64,000 bases of DNA from Halegenticoccus tardaugens (lineage in GTDB: Archaea > Halobacteriota > Halobacteria > Halobacteriales > Haloferacaceae): NCBI RefSeq assembly GCF_004116405.1, contig NZ_SDIC01000008.1, positions 62,001-126,000 on the forward strand. The letters are read 5' to 3'. The translations under genes were made by a program, and so were the position numbers. This document shows, piece by piece, positions 18,417 to 27,411 of this stretch (positions are counted from its first letter, which is position 1; every line of letters begins with the position of its first letter). The notes under the pieces were generated by a model. The model did no database searches, was not told where the DNA came from, and worked only from the letters and a program-made list of their open reading frames with translations.

Positions 18417-19173
18417 CGAACAGTAGCTGTCGGCGAAACTGCGACAAAGCAATTCCGACACGAACCGGTTCGTTCCCACACAGGGACCACCCTCCGGAGC
18501 CGACAGTTCTCTGTCAATTACCGGAAGACGTACCGACGGCGTCTACCGAGGGAAGCTGTGTTCTCACCCGACGTATACGAGAGCCGAAAGTGGCTGGTGG
18601 GAGCCGAACGAAGTGCGGACGTTTCGCTGGAATTTCCCACGAATGCGATACCCCGCGAACGACTGGAGCGCACCCCGGTGATATAGAGGTGATGCGGTCG
18701 CGGTCCGTAAACAGCGCTGTATACGACTGGAGACCCAAGCAGCCGTTATGTCGATCGGTCGTCGTGACGCCGCGGAGGAAACGCGGTCAATGGAGTCAGC
18801 GGAAGAAGCGGAGTCCGAACGGCAAAGAAAGGCGACATAGAGTGGGACAGATGGTGACAGTTCGTGTGAGCGCTGCATCGAGGCAGGCGATCAGACGAGG
18901 GAGTGCTCAGGTCCTCGTGCTGACCGCTGCGTATGTTTCGATGACTGAAGACGCTTACACATGAGGCCGCTCGTTGACGGCCGACTCATCATTCGAACCA
19001 CGACCAATTACCGATTATCGTTCGTGTGAATGTTGCTGATTTTCGCTGTCGTCCCGTCGAACCGGGCACGTGGCCGCCGATACAAATCGACGTCCGATGC
19101 CACGAGACACGAGTAGTACGAGCAACGCGACGGCGTCACTCGCGTGTAAATGCGGACCGAGATTCGGTTAGGA
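18417..19173. other. Spacer, no gene recognised
   Basis: About 750 bases after the aldehyde dehydrogenase. ORFs on both strands are basic and serine/arginine-rich, as in non-coding GC-rich DNA. It precedes the decayed glutamate dehydrogenase and may itself be eroded sequence. Confidence 0.4.
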
Positions 19174-19800
19174 TCAGACACCGGGCGTCTCCTTCGCCTT
19201 GCTGTTTCGCCTGAGCTCAACGACGTACGCCGCGGCTCGCCAGCTCAGTTCCTACTCGGCGATGACGGTCTCAACGTCGTCTCACGCAGCTAACATCGTC
19301 TATTTGATCTCATCTTCGACCCGCTCTTATGATCATTGCCGTCGGTTGATGTTCTGCAGCCACTCAAAGTACGACACTGCCACGTCACCAGCGTTGACGA
19401 GGATGTCGGGGATCACCGGAACGTCCCGCCCGTCGAGGAGCTTGTCACCGCTGGAGGTGATGGGGCCGTTGGCGCCTTCGTCGACGAGATCCACTCGTAA
19501 TCGGTTTGCGTTTTCAGTCGTGATTACGTTGCCCACTGCGGCAGGAACGAGGATGTCAACGTCCTGTTCGAGTAGCGCTTCGTTAGTCACCTGCTCAGGA
19601 GTCTCGTGGTTCATCAGTCCCTTCGGCTATTCCTTTTAGGAGGGAACGGCGTGCGCATGGAGTCCCTGCGGGTCGTAGATGCCGCCGTTTGCGTCGCTGA
19701 CGGCGACGAGTGCTGAGCGATCCGCACCGCTCGTCGATTTATTCGCAGCGTCACTTGCCGCTTCGCCGACACCGAAAACTGGATCGCAAACAAAAGTCCA
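19174..19800 (-). pseudogene. Glutamate dehydrogenase, C-terminal remnant with several stops
   Basis: On the minus strand one reading frame carries the C-terminal half of Gdh: [74 protein letters not shown] and LSWRAAAYVVELRR. This matches the intact gene at 56077-57378 without any frameshift in the part I could align. It is interrupted by stop codons near 19636, 19630, 19333, 19327, 19294, 19279 and 19252, several of them at positions where homologues have Trp or Glu. The N-terminal half is missing. It is non-functional. Confidence 0.85.
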
Positions 19801-20217
19801 TCTATTCCAAACCTCCCTGTCGGTCACACCGCCTTCGGAACTAGTCCGAGTTCGCCGAGCCAATTAGCACCGGGTATCACAAAACTATGTTTGTAATGAT
19901 TTGCGTCGCGACGAGGGGGACGGACGTATCCGCCCGAACAGGCCGACGCTAGCGCCGTCTATTGTCGTTTACAGATTCGTTTACACCACTCGTCGGGATG
20001 ATATTCCGGTGCATCGAGTGTGAGCCACCTCGACTTCGGAAGGGCGTACCTGTCCTCAGAAAGAAGGTGAAAGACGGATCGACGAAAAATCGGAGCGTCG
20101 CGGTGATAGGGCGGTGAAAGCGAACTGGGACTGGGTCGTTCAAGGGATGGCTACCGAAGAGAGGAAGTCGCGCGAGTGAGACGTTCGGTAGTACCGGTTG
20201 GTTCGATATCGCCTGAC
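19801..20217. other. Spacer with an ACAAA-n6-TTTGT element
   Basis: About 420 bases without a gene. At 19879-19894 the sequence ACAAAACTATGTTTGT differs by one base from 5218-5233 in the IclR promoter. The rest shows no recognised feature. Confidence 0.4.
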
Positions 20218-21849
20218 TCAGTGCGCCTGTGTTCGGAGTTCCGTCCGTCGTATCTTCCCCGTCTCAGTCCGAGGTAGTTCTGTCACGAACTCAACCTCGC
20301 GCGGGTACTTGTAGGGTGCGAGCGTGTTCTTTACATGCGTCTGGAACTCCTCGACGAGCGTCTCGTTCGGTTCGTACCCGTCGTTGAGGACAACGTACGC
20401 TTTCACGATCTCGCCACGTTCCTCGTCGGGTGCGCCGACGACGGCGATCTCCCGGACGGCGTCGCGATCCTCGAGTACCATCTCGACTTCGGGGCCGGGG
20501 ATATTATAGCCACTGGAGATGATAATGTCATCCTGTCGCGACTGGTACTCGAAGCGGCCGTCCTCGCGTTGGACGAAGATATCTCCGGGGTAACTCCAAC
20601 CGTCTTCGACGACCTCTCGCTGCTTTCCGGGACGGTTCCAGTAGGTGATCCCGGTCGGACCGCGAACGGCGAGGAGCCCCGACTGCCCCCGTTTGAGCGT
20701 TTCCCCCGTCTCCGGATCGATGATCTTCGCCTCGTACCCGGGGACGGGGAACCCCGTTACTCCAAGTTCGATATCGTCGGTGTGGCGGTGGCTGATGAAG
20801 ATGTGGAGCATCTCCGTCGTCCCGATTCCGTCGAGAATTTCAATGTCGTACGTGTCCTTGATCCGCTCGAATGTGCGTGGAGTCAGCGGTTCTCCCGCAC
20901 TCAATCCGAGTCGAAGTGAACTGATGTCGTACTCCTCTGGTCCGTCGGGGAACTTCGAGAGAAGTTGGTTGTACGCCGTCGGAACGGAGCAGAAGACGGT
21001 GATTCTGTGGTTCTCGATGGTCTCGAGCAATTTTTCGGGTGTAGCGTTCTGGACGAGACTCGTTGTCGCACCGAACCGAAGCGGATGCGTCACGAGATCG
21101 CCGTAGCCGTACGCGAAGGGCAGCGGTGGATTTCCACCGAAGACGTCCTCTTCGGACGCGTCCAGACAGTATCGCGCGTACGTGTCGGCGGTCGCGAGGA
21201 TCGCCCGGTGACTGTGGACGACACCTTTCGGACGACCGGTCGTCCCGCTCGTGTACAGCATCAGGCCGATGTCAGTCCCTTCGGTCTGGTAGGCTTCGAG
21301 TTCGTCGCTCGCCTCAGCGAGGAGATTGTGGTAGCTCGGACGGTCGTGGTTGACGCCAATGTCGTCGACCACGACGATCCCCTCAAGACAGTTGACGTGC
21401 TCGGCGGCCGTTTCGAGTTCGTCGAGGAGGTCGTCGTAGACGACGGCAAACCTGATACCTGCGTCTTCGATAATCTCGGAGAGCTCCTTCGCTCGGAGCA
21501 GTTTCATCGACGGTTGCGGTATTGCACCGATCTTCTGCGCTGCGAGGCAGGTGATGATGGCCTCCGGACGGTTGGGGAAGCGAACCAACACCCTGTCGCC
21601 GGGTTCGACACCGAGTGTGCGTAGTGCGTTCCCGAGACTGTTTATCTTCTCTAACAGTTCGTGGTACGTGATCTCACGCTCTCGGAATCGAACGGCGACG
21701 TTGTCTCCTCGCCCCGCGGTCACGTGACGGTCGACGAGTTCCTCTGCCACGTTGATATGTTTGGGATAACTCACTTCGGGAAGGGCGTAGACCGGTTCCG
21801 GCGCGTGCTCCGCGTCGGGAAGGTTCTCATCCGGGAGATTCTCTTGCAT
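20218..21849 (-). CDS. AMP-forming aryl/acyl-CoA ligase (benzoate/2-aminobenzoate-CoA-ligase-like), copy 1
   Basis: The 543-residue ANL-superfamily enzyme carries the P-loop-like LMLYTSGTTGRPKG, the A5 region LDGIGTTEMLHIF, A8 SRQDDIIISSGYNIPGPEVE and the C-terminal Lys in RTETGKIRRTEL. The GGNPPLPFAYGYGDLVTHPLR block resembles benzoate and 2-aminobenzoate CoA ligases rather than acetyl- or fatty-acyl-CoA synthetases. The start MQENLPDENLPD is chosen over an ATG ten codons upstream because the paralogue at 35121 starts with MQENIPQGYLPD. It activates a carboxylate with ATP and CoA; which acid is unknown. A MaoC gene lies just upstream on the same strand. Confidence 0.88.
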   Translation of the reverse strand: MQENLPDENLPDAEHAPEPVYALPEVSYPKHINVAEELVDRHVTAGRGDNVAVRFREREITYHELLEKINSLGNALRTLGVEPGDRVLVRFPNRPEAIITCLAAQKIGAIPQPSMKLLRAKELSEIIEDAGIRFAVVYDDLLDELETAAEHVNCLEGIVVVDDIGVNHDRPSYHNLLAEASDELEAYQTEGTDIGLMLYTSGTTGRPKGVVHSHRAILATADTYARYCLDASEEDVFGGNPPLPFAYGYGDLVTHPLRFGATTSLVQNATPEKLLETIENHRITVFCSVPTAYNQLLSKFPDGPEEYDISSLRLGLSAGEPLTPRTFERIKDTYDIEILDGIGTTEMLHIFISHRHTDDIELGVTGFPVPGYEAKIIDPETGETLKRGQSGLLAVRGPTGITYWNRPGKQREVVEDGWSYPGDIFVQREDGRFEYQSRQDDIIISSGYNIPGPEVEMVLEDRDAVREIAVVGAPDEERGEIVKAYVVLNDGYEPNETLVEEFQTHVKNTLAPYKYPREVEFVTELPRTETGKIRRTELRTQAH

Positions 21850-21945
21850 GACCCAAATTATAAAACAAGTACGTTTCATTTGAGCGTTTCGGTATTCTGT
21901 ATCGATCCGCGATGCGTGGATCGTTTCGAGTGTGACGGACAGCGG

Positions 21946-22383
21946 CTACTCCCGTCGCTCGAAGATCGTCGTGGCCTGCCAGGAGACGACCTCCTCGTCG
22001 CGCTGGTTGTAACCGGCCACCTCGTTGACGACGTATCCTCGGTCACCTCGACTATTGGACACGCGTTTGTCGGCGATCGTGTAGTACGCGGTGATCGTGT
22101 CACCCGGGCGGACCGGATGCTCCCACCGCAACTCCTCGAGTCCGAACGCGCTCAGTGCGGCCGTATCCGAGAGAAACCCGTCGACCAAGAGCCGCATGCA
22201 GATACTCGATACCTGCCACCCACTGGCGACGACGTCCCGGTCCGTCGTAGTCTCTGTCGACTCGCCGACGTGCCGTGGCCGTGGGTCGTACTGCTCGGCG
22301 AACGAGACCAACTCGTCACGAGTCACGCGGTGGCTGCCGAGTTTGTGAACGGCACCTACCTCAAGATCTTCGTAGTACAGCAT
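21946..22383 (-). CDS. MaoC-family hydratase
   Basis: The 145-residue single-hotdog protein is a paralogue of the one at 11088: FAEQYDPRPRHVGES at the active-site position and ELRWEHPVRPGDTI in the second block. In this copy the usual PxHxD pattern reads PRHVG, so the acidic active-site residue may be displaced. It is upstream of, and in line with, the CoA ligase at 20218 (96-bp gap), which suggests one transcript handling an acyl-CoA. Confidence 0.85.
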   Translation of the reverse strand: MLYYEDLEVGAVHKLGSHRVTRDELVSFAEQYDPRPRHVGESTETTTDRDVVASGWQVSSICMRLLVDGFLSDTAALSAFGLEELRWEHPVRPGDTITAYYTIADKRVSNSRGDRGYVVNEVAGYNQRDEEVVSWQATTIFERRE

Positions 22384-22587
22384 GGATAGCTGTCTGTGGT
22401 AACTCGTCTAAGTGCACAAAAATACTCGTGTATCGGTGAGAAAAGTGCGAGGGGATGGAGGGCTCATCGGTGTTGTTCTCCGAGATATACTATATGTGGA
22501 GCCGGACTGAAGAATCGGGAAGGGCTTATGTAGTATCATGTAATTGTTTACGCGTATGGAATACAGCGTTCTCCCGCAGCCATCGAG

Positions 22588-23094
22588 GTGGTGGCGGTGA
22601 CAGCCGAGTACGTCACGTCTGAGGAACACCTTCCAGAGGATCTCACAGGAGAGATCACGATCCAGGTCACAGACTCAGAGACGAAGGAGATCTTCACTAC
22701 TCGCGCACGGATCGACCGGAGTCCGGGTAATCTGGAGTCGCCCGACTCGTTGACGATCGTCCGAGGACCACACGAGAACGTCGAAGAGGAGTGGTACATC
22801 GAGATTATCGAAACTGATGTGACGCTCTTCGACGTCGACGCCGAGATCCTGCGGGACTGCATCCAACGGAGCCAAGCCGAGTCGAACGTCGTCAACGCTC
22901 GTTCGGACGAACTCCGCGCATTGTTGCTGTATCTGGTCGAGACGGGACGGTACCAGTCGGTGTCGGAGGCAGTCCGGTCGATACTCGGCGAGCATCTCTC
23001 CGACCGATACCCCGAACTCGTTGACACTTACGTGGACGTCCGGACGGAACTCGAACGAGAGGAGTTGACCACCCGGCTAGGGGGTGGGGAGTAA
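22588..23094 (+). CDS. Unrecognised protein with a ribbon-helix-helix-like C-terminal half
   Basis: About 168 residues, with a GTG start at 22588 or one of two GTG codons just after; no ATG fits. The N-terminal half (to about 95) is predicted beta-rich and acidic and is not recognised. Residues about 100-150 (ARSDELRALLLYLVETGRYQSVSEAVRSIL) look like a CopG/RHH strand-helix-helix. It ends 0 bp before the UbiD gene, so all three genes at 22588-25973 are coupled. It could be a regulator of the operon or a small structural subunit of a decarboxylase complex. Both readings are inference. Confidence 0.65.
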   Translation: MVAVTAEYVTSEEHLPEDLTGEITIQVTDSETKEIFTTRARIDRSPGNLESPDSLTIVRGPHENVEEEWYIEIIETDVTLFDVDAEILRDCIQRSQAESNVVNARSDELRALLLYLVETGRYQSVSEAVRSILGEHLSDRYPELVDTYVDVRTELEREELTTRLGGGE

Positions 23095-24594
23095 ATGGCC
23101 GTCGAGAGCTTTCGCGACTACCTCCAGCTCCTCGAGTCGAGAGACGAGCTGAACCACATCTCGCAGGAGATCTCATGGAACCTGCAGGCCAGCGCGGTTA
23201 CGATGATGGCCGACAAGACGGACGATACGGTTCCCGTCTTCGAGACTATCACGAACCCGGGGGAGACGGAGGCGAAACTGGTTGGTGACCCCTATCGAGG
23301 GGCCCGACGACGACCATGGGACAGAATCGCGGCGGCGCTCGGACTGCCGGACGGACTGTCCGGAGACGAGTACTACGAGACAACCATCGAGCGACTCAAA
23401 TCGCCAATTCCGCCGACGGTCGTCAACGAGGAGACCGCAGCCTGTAAAGAGGTAATACAGACGGACGGGGACGTCGACCTGTTCGAGTTCCCCTGGCCCT
23501 ACATCCACGCCGGTGACGGCGGCCGGTACTCGAACCTGCACACGATGATCACCACCGACCCCGACTCTGAGTGGGTCGACTGGTCGTACCACCGGGCAAT
23601 GATTCACTCGGGGACGAAAGCGAGCATCCTGTTTCTCGCCGGCGAGCAGACACCGAACCTCTACTACTACAAGTACGAGCGACGTGATGAACCAATGCCG
23701 ATCGCGATCGCCATTGGAACGGAACCAGCAGTGTACTTCTCGTCGGTTATGTGGATCCCAACCGGACGAGACGAAGCGGACTACGCGGGAGGGCTCAAAC
23801 AAGAGCCGGTCGAACTCGTCCAGTGTGAGACGAACGATCTTCACGTGCCGGCGAATGCGGAAGTCATCATCGAAGGGACAGTGTTACCCGACCGCCGACT
23901 CGACGAGGGTCCATTCGGCGACTACTTCGGTTACATGCATGGACCGAGACGGTCGATGCCGGTGTTCAAGGTCGACGCGATCACGCATCGCAACAAACCC
24001 TACATTCCCTTCTGTGTCGAAGGGGTCGGGACGGGACACGACCTCAACTCGAGCAGCACGATGGAGTTGGCGTGCGTCGGGCCGGACGCGACGCTCGGTC
24101 TCCGCACCGCCGGGTTCAACGTCGAACGATGCGCCCCGTGGCGGTTCACACCGCGAACGGTGTACACCGTTGCGACCGAGCGATCGGAAAAGGGGTATCT
24201 TCACAACCTTGCGAACTTCATCTTCACGACGTGGGGGATGCTCCACGTCGATTTCTTCGTGTTCGTCGACAACGACGTCGACCCGCTGGATCAGCGAGCG
24301 GTGCTCGAAGCGATCGCGCTCAACGCCGATCCAAACGAAGACTTCTACCAGTTCGGCGTTGAGACGATGCCGAAAGTGCCGCTAAACATCTACCAGACGC
24401 CCGAAGAGAAAGGTGACGCCGAGACCGGGACCTCGAAGACCAAGACGGCGAAGGCGTACATCGACGCGACCCGCGACGAGGAATCCCCGACGGTTCCGTC
24501 GTATCTCGGTGACGAAGAGTTGAGACAGAAGGGCCGAGATACGCTCTCGCGGGCGGGGCTGTCGCTGGCGTCGCCGACGGAGGGAGACCGATGA
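23095..24594 (+). CDS. UbiD-family prenylated-FMN-dependent (de)carboxylase
   Basis: The 499-residue protein has the full UbiD architecture. The N-terminal region begins SFRDYLQLLESRDELNHI. The central barrel contains the catalytic block DEGPFGDYFGYMHGPRR (Glu and Asp of the ExPFGD motif), and the C-terminal domain contains DNDVDPLDQRAVLEAIA. UbiD enzymes reversibly decarboxylate aromatic or unsaturated acids with prFMN made by UbiX; no ubiX is in the window. It starts directly at the stop of the RHH-like gene and overlaps the next gene by 4 bp. An aromatic acid substrate is likely given the neighbourhood. Confidence 0.9.
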   Translation: MAVESFRDYLQLLESRDELNHISQEISWNLQASAVTMMADKTDDTVPVFETITNPGETEAKLVGDPYRGARRRPWDRIAAALGLPDGLSGDEYYETTIERLKSPIPPTVVNEETAACKEVIQTDGDVDLFEFPWPYIHAGDGGRYSNLHTMITTDPDSEWVDWSYHRAMIHSGTKASILFLAGEQTPNLYYYKYERRDEPMPIAIAIGTEPAVYFSSVMWIPTGRDEADYAGGLKQEPVELVQCETNDLHVPANAEVIIEGTVLPDRRLDEGPFGDYFGYMHGPRRSMPVFKVDAITHRNKPYIPFCVEGVGTGHDLNSSSTMELACVGPDATLGLRTAGFNVERCAPWRFTPRTVYTVATERSEKGYLHNLANFIFTTWGMLHVDFFVFVDNDVDPLDQRAVLEAIALNADPNEDFYQFGVETMPKVPLNIYQTPEEKGDAETGTSKTKTAKAYIDATRDEESPTVPSYLGDEELRQKGRDTLSRAGLSLASPTEGDR

Positions 24595-25973
24595 CCTCCC
24601 TCCGCGACCACGTCGCGGCGCTCGACGAGGCTGGGGCTTTACTCACGATCGAGGAGGAGGTTCACTGGACGACGGACTTGCCCACGATAGCGGCAGAGGC
24701 CGCCCGAAAGAACGGACCGGCGCTTTGCTTCGAGAACGTCTCCGAGCGAACGCGGGTGGTGAGTGGCGTGTATGGCGGGCCGGACCAGATGCAGCCCCGC
24801 TCCGTCGAACCGTGGTCGCGGACGGCGCAGGCACTGGACATCGACGACGAGTACACGGCGCTCGTGCAGCACATTGCGCAGGCAGACCCGTCGCAGTCGT
24901 CGCTTCGCGAAGCAGAACTCGAAGCCGAACCACGAGACGACGATCTGTTCGCACTCGGATTCCCTGATCTCGGCGACTCGAACACACCGACGATCACTCT
25001 CGGACTGCTGGCGATCTCAACCGACGGCGAACCCACCTGGGCTCCGGTGAGAGCGAATGTGACGCGGGGGGACCGTCTCGAGATCGTCGTCCCCGATGGA
25101 CTCGCACGCTCGCTGTCAGCCGGGAATTTAGTGACGATTGCTCTCGGCGTGCCGCTGGCGAGTCTCGTCGCCGCGACGCTCCAGTGGACCGGCGACACCA
25201 GCTTCTCACACGCGATCGCGAACGCGAACGCGCTCGATGAGTTTCCGCTCGCCACGACAGAGGGAGGGTTGATTCCGGCGAGCAGCGAACTCATCCTCAA
25301 GGGGACGGTGACCGACTCCAACGTCAAACGGGGAAACGGCCCGGTAGAGAGTTGGGAGCACGCAACGTCGACGACGACGATAGCCGTTCGCGTGTCGTCG
25401 ATCGCCTCTCGCGAGGATCCCATCGTTCCGATCTCACCACTCGGCGCACCTCTCGCCGACGACGTGCATCTTTTGAGTCTCGTTGAATCCGCTCGACTGC
25501 TCCGGCGAGTCAACCACTACTGGGGGGTCGAGCCGGTGAAATGGGTCTCTCTCCCTGCAGAGACGAAGCTGGGGGTCTGTCTCATCTCCAGTGAGATCCT
25601 ATACGCCGGGTTCGAGTGGCAGCTCGCGAACACGCTGTTCTCGTTCTCCCGGCTGTTCGATAAGGTGATTGTCCTCGATGAAGACACGCCTCCCGCGAAC
25701 CTCGCCCGAGCGTTCGACGACATCTGGGTGAAGGCGCATCCGTCGCACGACTGGCAGTTCAGCGACCCGTCTGCGCCAACCGCGACGGTGACGCGCTACC
25801 GACAGGACGGCGAGACTGGGTCGCGTCTGTACATCGACGCGACGTGGGACCCGAGGTGGAACGACGAATACATCGCACCGCGGGTCGGGTTCGAGACATC
25901 GTTCCCCAACGATGTCCGCGAGTTTGTCACCGAACAGTGGAGCGAGATGGGGTTCTCGAACTCCCTCGAGTGA
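24591..25973 (+). CDS. Divergent UbiD-like protein lacking the ExPFGD motif
   Basis: The 460-residue protein is a distant UbiD homologue: TSLRDHVAALDEAGALLTIE matches the UbiD N-terminus, and ILKGTV, VNHYWGVEPVKWVSL and KVIVLDEDTPPANLARAFDDI match the middle and C-terminal domain. Where UbiD has EGPFGDYFGY this protein has KRGNGPVESWEHATS, so catalytic acids appear lost. Its ATG overlaps the stop of the canonical UbiD gene. Paired UbiD-like subunits are known in phenylphosphate carboxylase, so a heteromeric complex with the upstream enzyme is a reasonable inference. Confidence 0.8.
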   Translation: MTSLRDHVAALDEAGALLTIEEEVHWTTDLPTIAAEAARKNGPALCFENVSERTRVVSGVYGGPDQMQPRSVEPWSRTAQALDIDDEYTALVQHIAQADPSQSSLREAELEAEPRDDDLFALGFPDLGDSNTPTITLGLLAISTDGEPTWAPVRANVTRGDRLEIVVPDGLARSLSAGNLVTIALGVPLASLVAATLQWTGDTSFSHAIANANALDEFPLATTEGGLIPASSELILKGTVTDSNVKRGNGPVESWEHATSTTTIAVRVSSIASREDPIVPISPLGAPLADDVHLLSLVESARLLRRVNHYWGVEPVKWVSLPAETKLGVCLISSEILYAGFEWQLANTLFSFSRLFDKVIVLDEDTPPANLARAFDDIWVKAHPSHDWQFSDPSAPTATVTRYRQDGETGSRLYIDATWDPRWNDEYIAPRVGFETSFPNDVREFVTEQWSEMGFSNSLE

Positions 25974-26060
25974 CGAACACCGGAGTTCGAACGAGGTCGA
26001 TGTGTCGAGACGAGCGACGCATCGAAAGAGTTTATGAGCCCCGGCGTGCGTTGTTCTCAC

Positions 26061-27215
26061 ATGGCGCTCATAGAGAACTCCCTCTCCGAGGAGAACCGAG
26101 AGGTACGTGACCAAGCCACCGCGTTCGTCTCGGACGTCGTCAAACCCCGTGCGGAAGAGATCGAATCATCAAACGAGTTCCCGCGGGACGTGATGGAGGC
26201 CGCCGCGGAGTACGACCTGCTCGGAATCCTCCTCCCCGAGGAGTACGGCGGTCTCAATGCTGATTTCGTCTCTTACTGTCTCGCGATCGAACAGATCGCA
26301 CGGGCGAGCGGCGCGGTCGCAGAGAGCATCCAGGGACACACGTTCGCCGCTCTCCCCGTCGCACGGTTCGGCACGGAGGCGCAGTGTGAGCAGTACCTCG
26401 CGCCCATGATCGTCGGAGAACAAATCGGATCGATGCTCCTCACGGAACCGGGTGCGGGGAGCTCTCCGACCGAGTTGGAGACGCGCGCTGAACACCGAGA
26501 CGGCGAGTACATTGTCTCCGGCGAGAAGTCTTTCGGGACGAACGCAGGGGTCGCAGACGTGCATCTGATCGTCGCCCGCATCGACCCGGCGCCGGAGGAC
26601 TCCCACGGGGTGAGCGTGCTGCTGGTCCCGAGCGCCGCCGACGTCGACGGGTTTGAATACGAGCGGCGGGACTTCATGGGAATGCGCGGTCACGTCACCG
26701 GCGACTCGGTCATAAACGACGTCGTTGTCGACGACGATGCCCTGCTCGGCGAGGTGGGGCAAGGGTTCCGTATCGCGATGGGGACCATCGACATGGCGCG
26801 GACGGGGCTGGCCGCGATCGGAACGGGGATCGCACAGGCGGCGTTCGACCGTGCGGTCGACTACGCCGGGAGGCGAGAACAGGGTGGACAGGCCGTCGGG
26901 AGCTATCAAGCCGTGCAGGTGCTCGTCGCTGAGATGGACGCGAAACTCGACGGTGCCCGTCATCTGACGTTCGATTCGGCAGCGTCGATTGCAGCAGGCG
27001 AGGGTGACACCCGACGGTCAAGCAAGGCGAAGTTCGTCTCAAGTCACACCGCCGAGTTCATCACGCGGAACGCGATGCAAATCCATGGGGGCAAAGGCTA
27101 CCAGAAAGATCTGCCGCTCGAACGTTATTACCGAGACGCGAAGATCCTGAGTATTATCGGTGGTACCTCGGAGATCCAGAAGACGACCGTTGCCCGCGAA
27201 GCGCTCGGACTCTGA
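26061..27215 (+). CDS. Acyl-CoA dehydrogenase
   Basis: The 384-residue protein has the usual ACAD domains: N-terminal helices, the beta domain (MLLTEPGAGSSPTELETRA FAD/substrate strand) and a C-terminal helical domain. Start MALIENSL is chosen over an ATG nine codons upstream, which has poorer context. At the usual catalytic-base site (Y-E-G-T-S-E-I in short/medium-chain enzymes) the sequence is IIGGTSEIQ, so the Glu is Gly. The alternative isovaleryl-CoA-dehydrogenase position reads IDMARTGL, also without Glu. The substrate and base are therefore uncertain. It lies 87 bp after the UbiD pair. Confidence 0.88.
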   Translation: MALIENSLSEENREVRDQATAFVSDVVKPRAEEIESSNEFPRDVMEAAAEYDLLGILLPEEYGGLNADFVSYCLAIEQIARASGAVAESIQGHTFAALPVARFGTEAQCEQYLAPMIVGEQIGSMLLTEPGAGSSPTELETRAEHRDGEYIVSGEKSFGTNAGVADVHLIVARIDPAPEDSHGVSVLLVPSAADVDGFEYERRDFMGMRGHVTGDSVINDVVVDDDALLGEVGQGFRIAMGTIDMARTGLAAIGTGIAQAAFDRAVDYAGRREQGGQAVGSYQAVQVLVAEMDAKLDGARHLTFDSAASIAAGEGDTRRSSKAKFVSSHTAEFITRNAMQIHGGKGYQKDLPLERYYRDAKILSIIGGTSEIQKTTVAREALGL

Positions 27216-27411
27216 GCTGCCACCCACCGGTGTCCATTCCGGTGCCGTCTCGTCTCTGCTCGGTTACCAACTAGATCGACACCTGTCCAACGGAGACGAT
27301 GCTGCTGTAGTCACGACTCGCCGCGACGAGAGACTGACACAGCTTGCGCTGACGGGACTTGCAGCTAAAAAAGTGGTCGGCCGATCGCGTCGGTGCGTCT
27401 ACGTCGTCGGA

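Noticed and set aside
16977..18479. 500-codon minus-strand ORF
   Set aside because: It lies antisense to the aldehyde dehydrogenase, is Arg/Val-rich and has no domain; GC-rich genes give long antisense frames.
24662..25513. 283-codon minus-strand ORF
   Set aside because: Serine/alanine-rich shadow antisense to the second UbiD-like gene.
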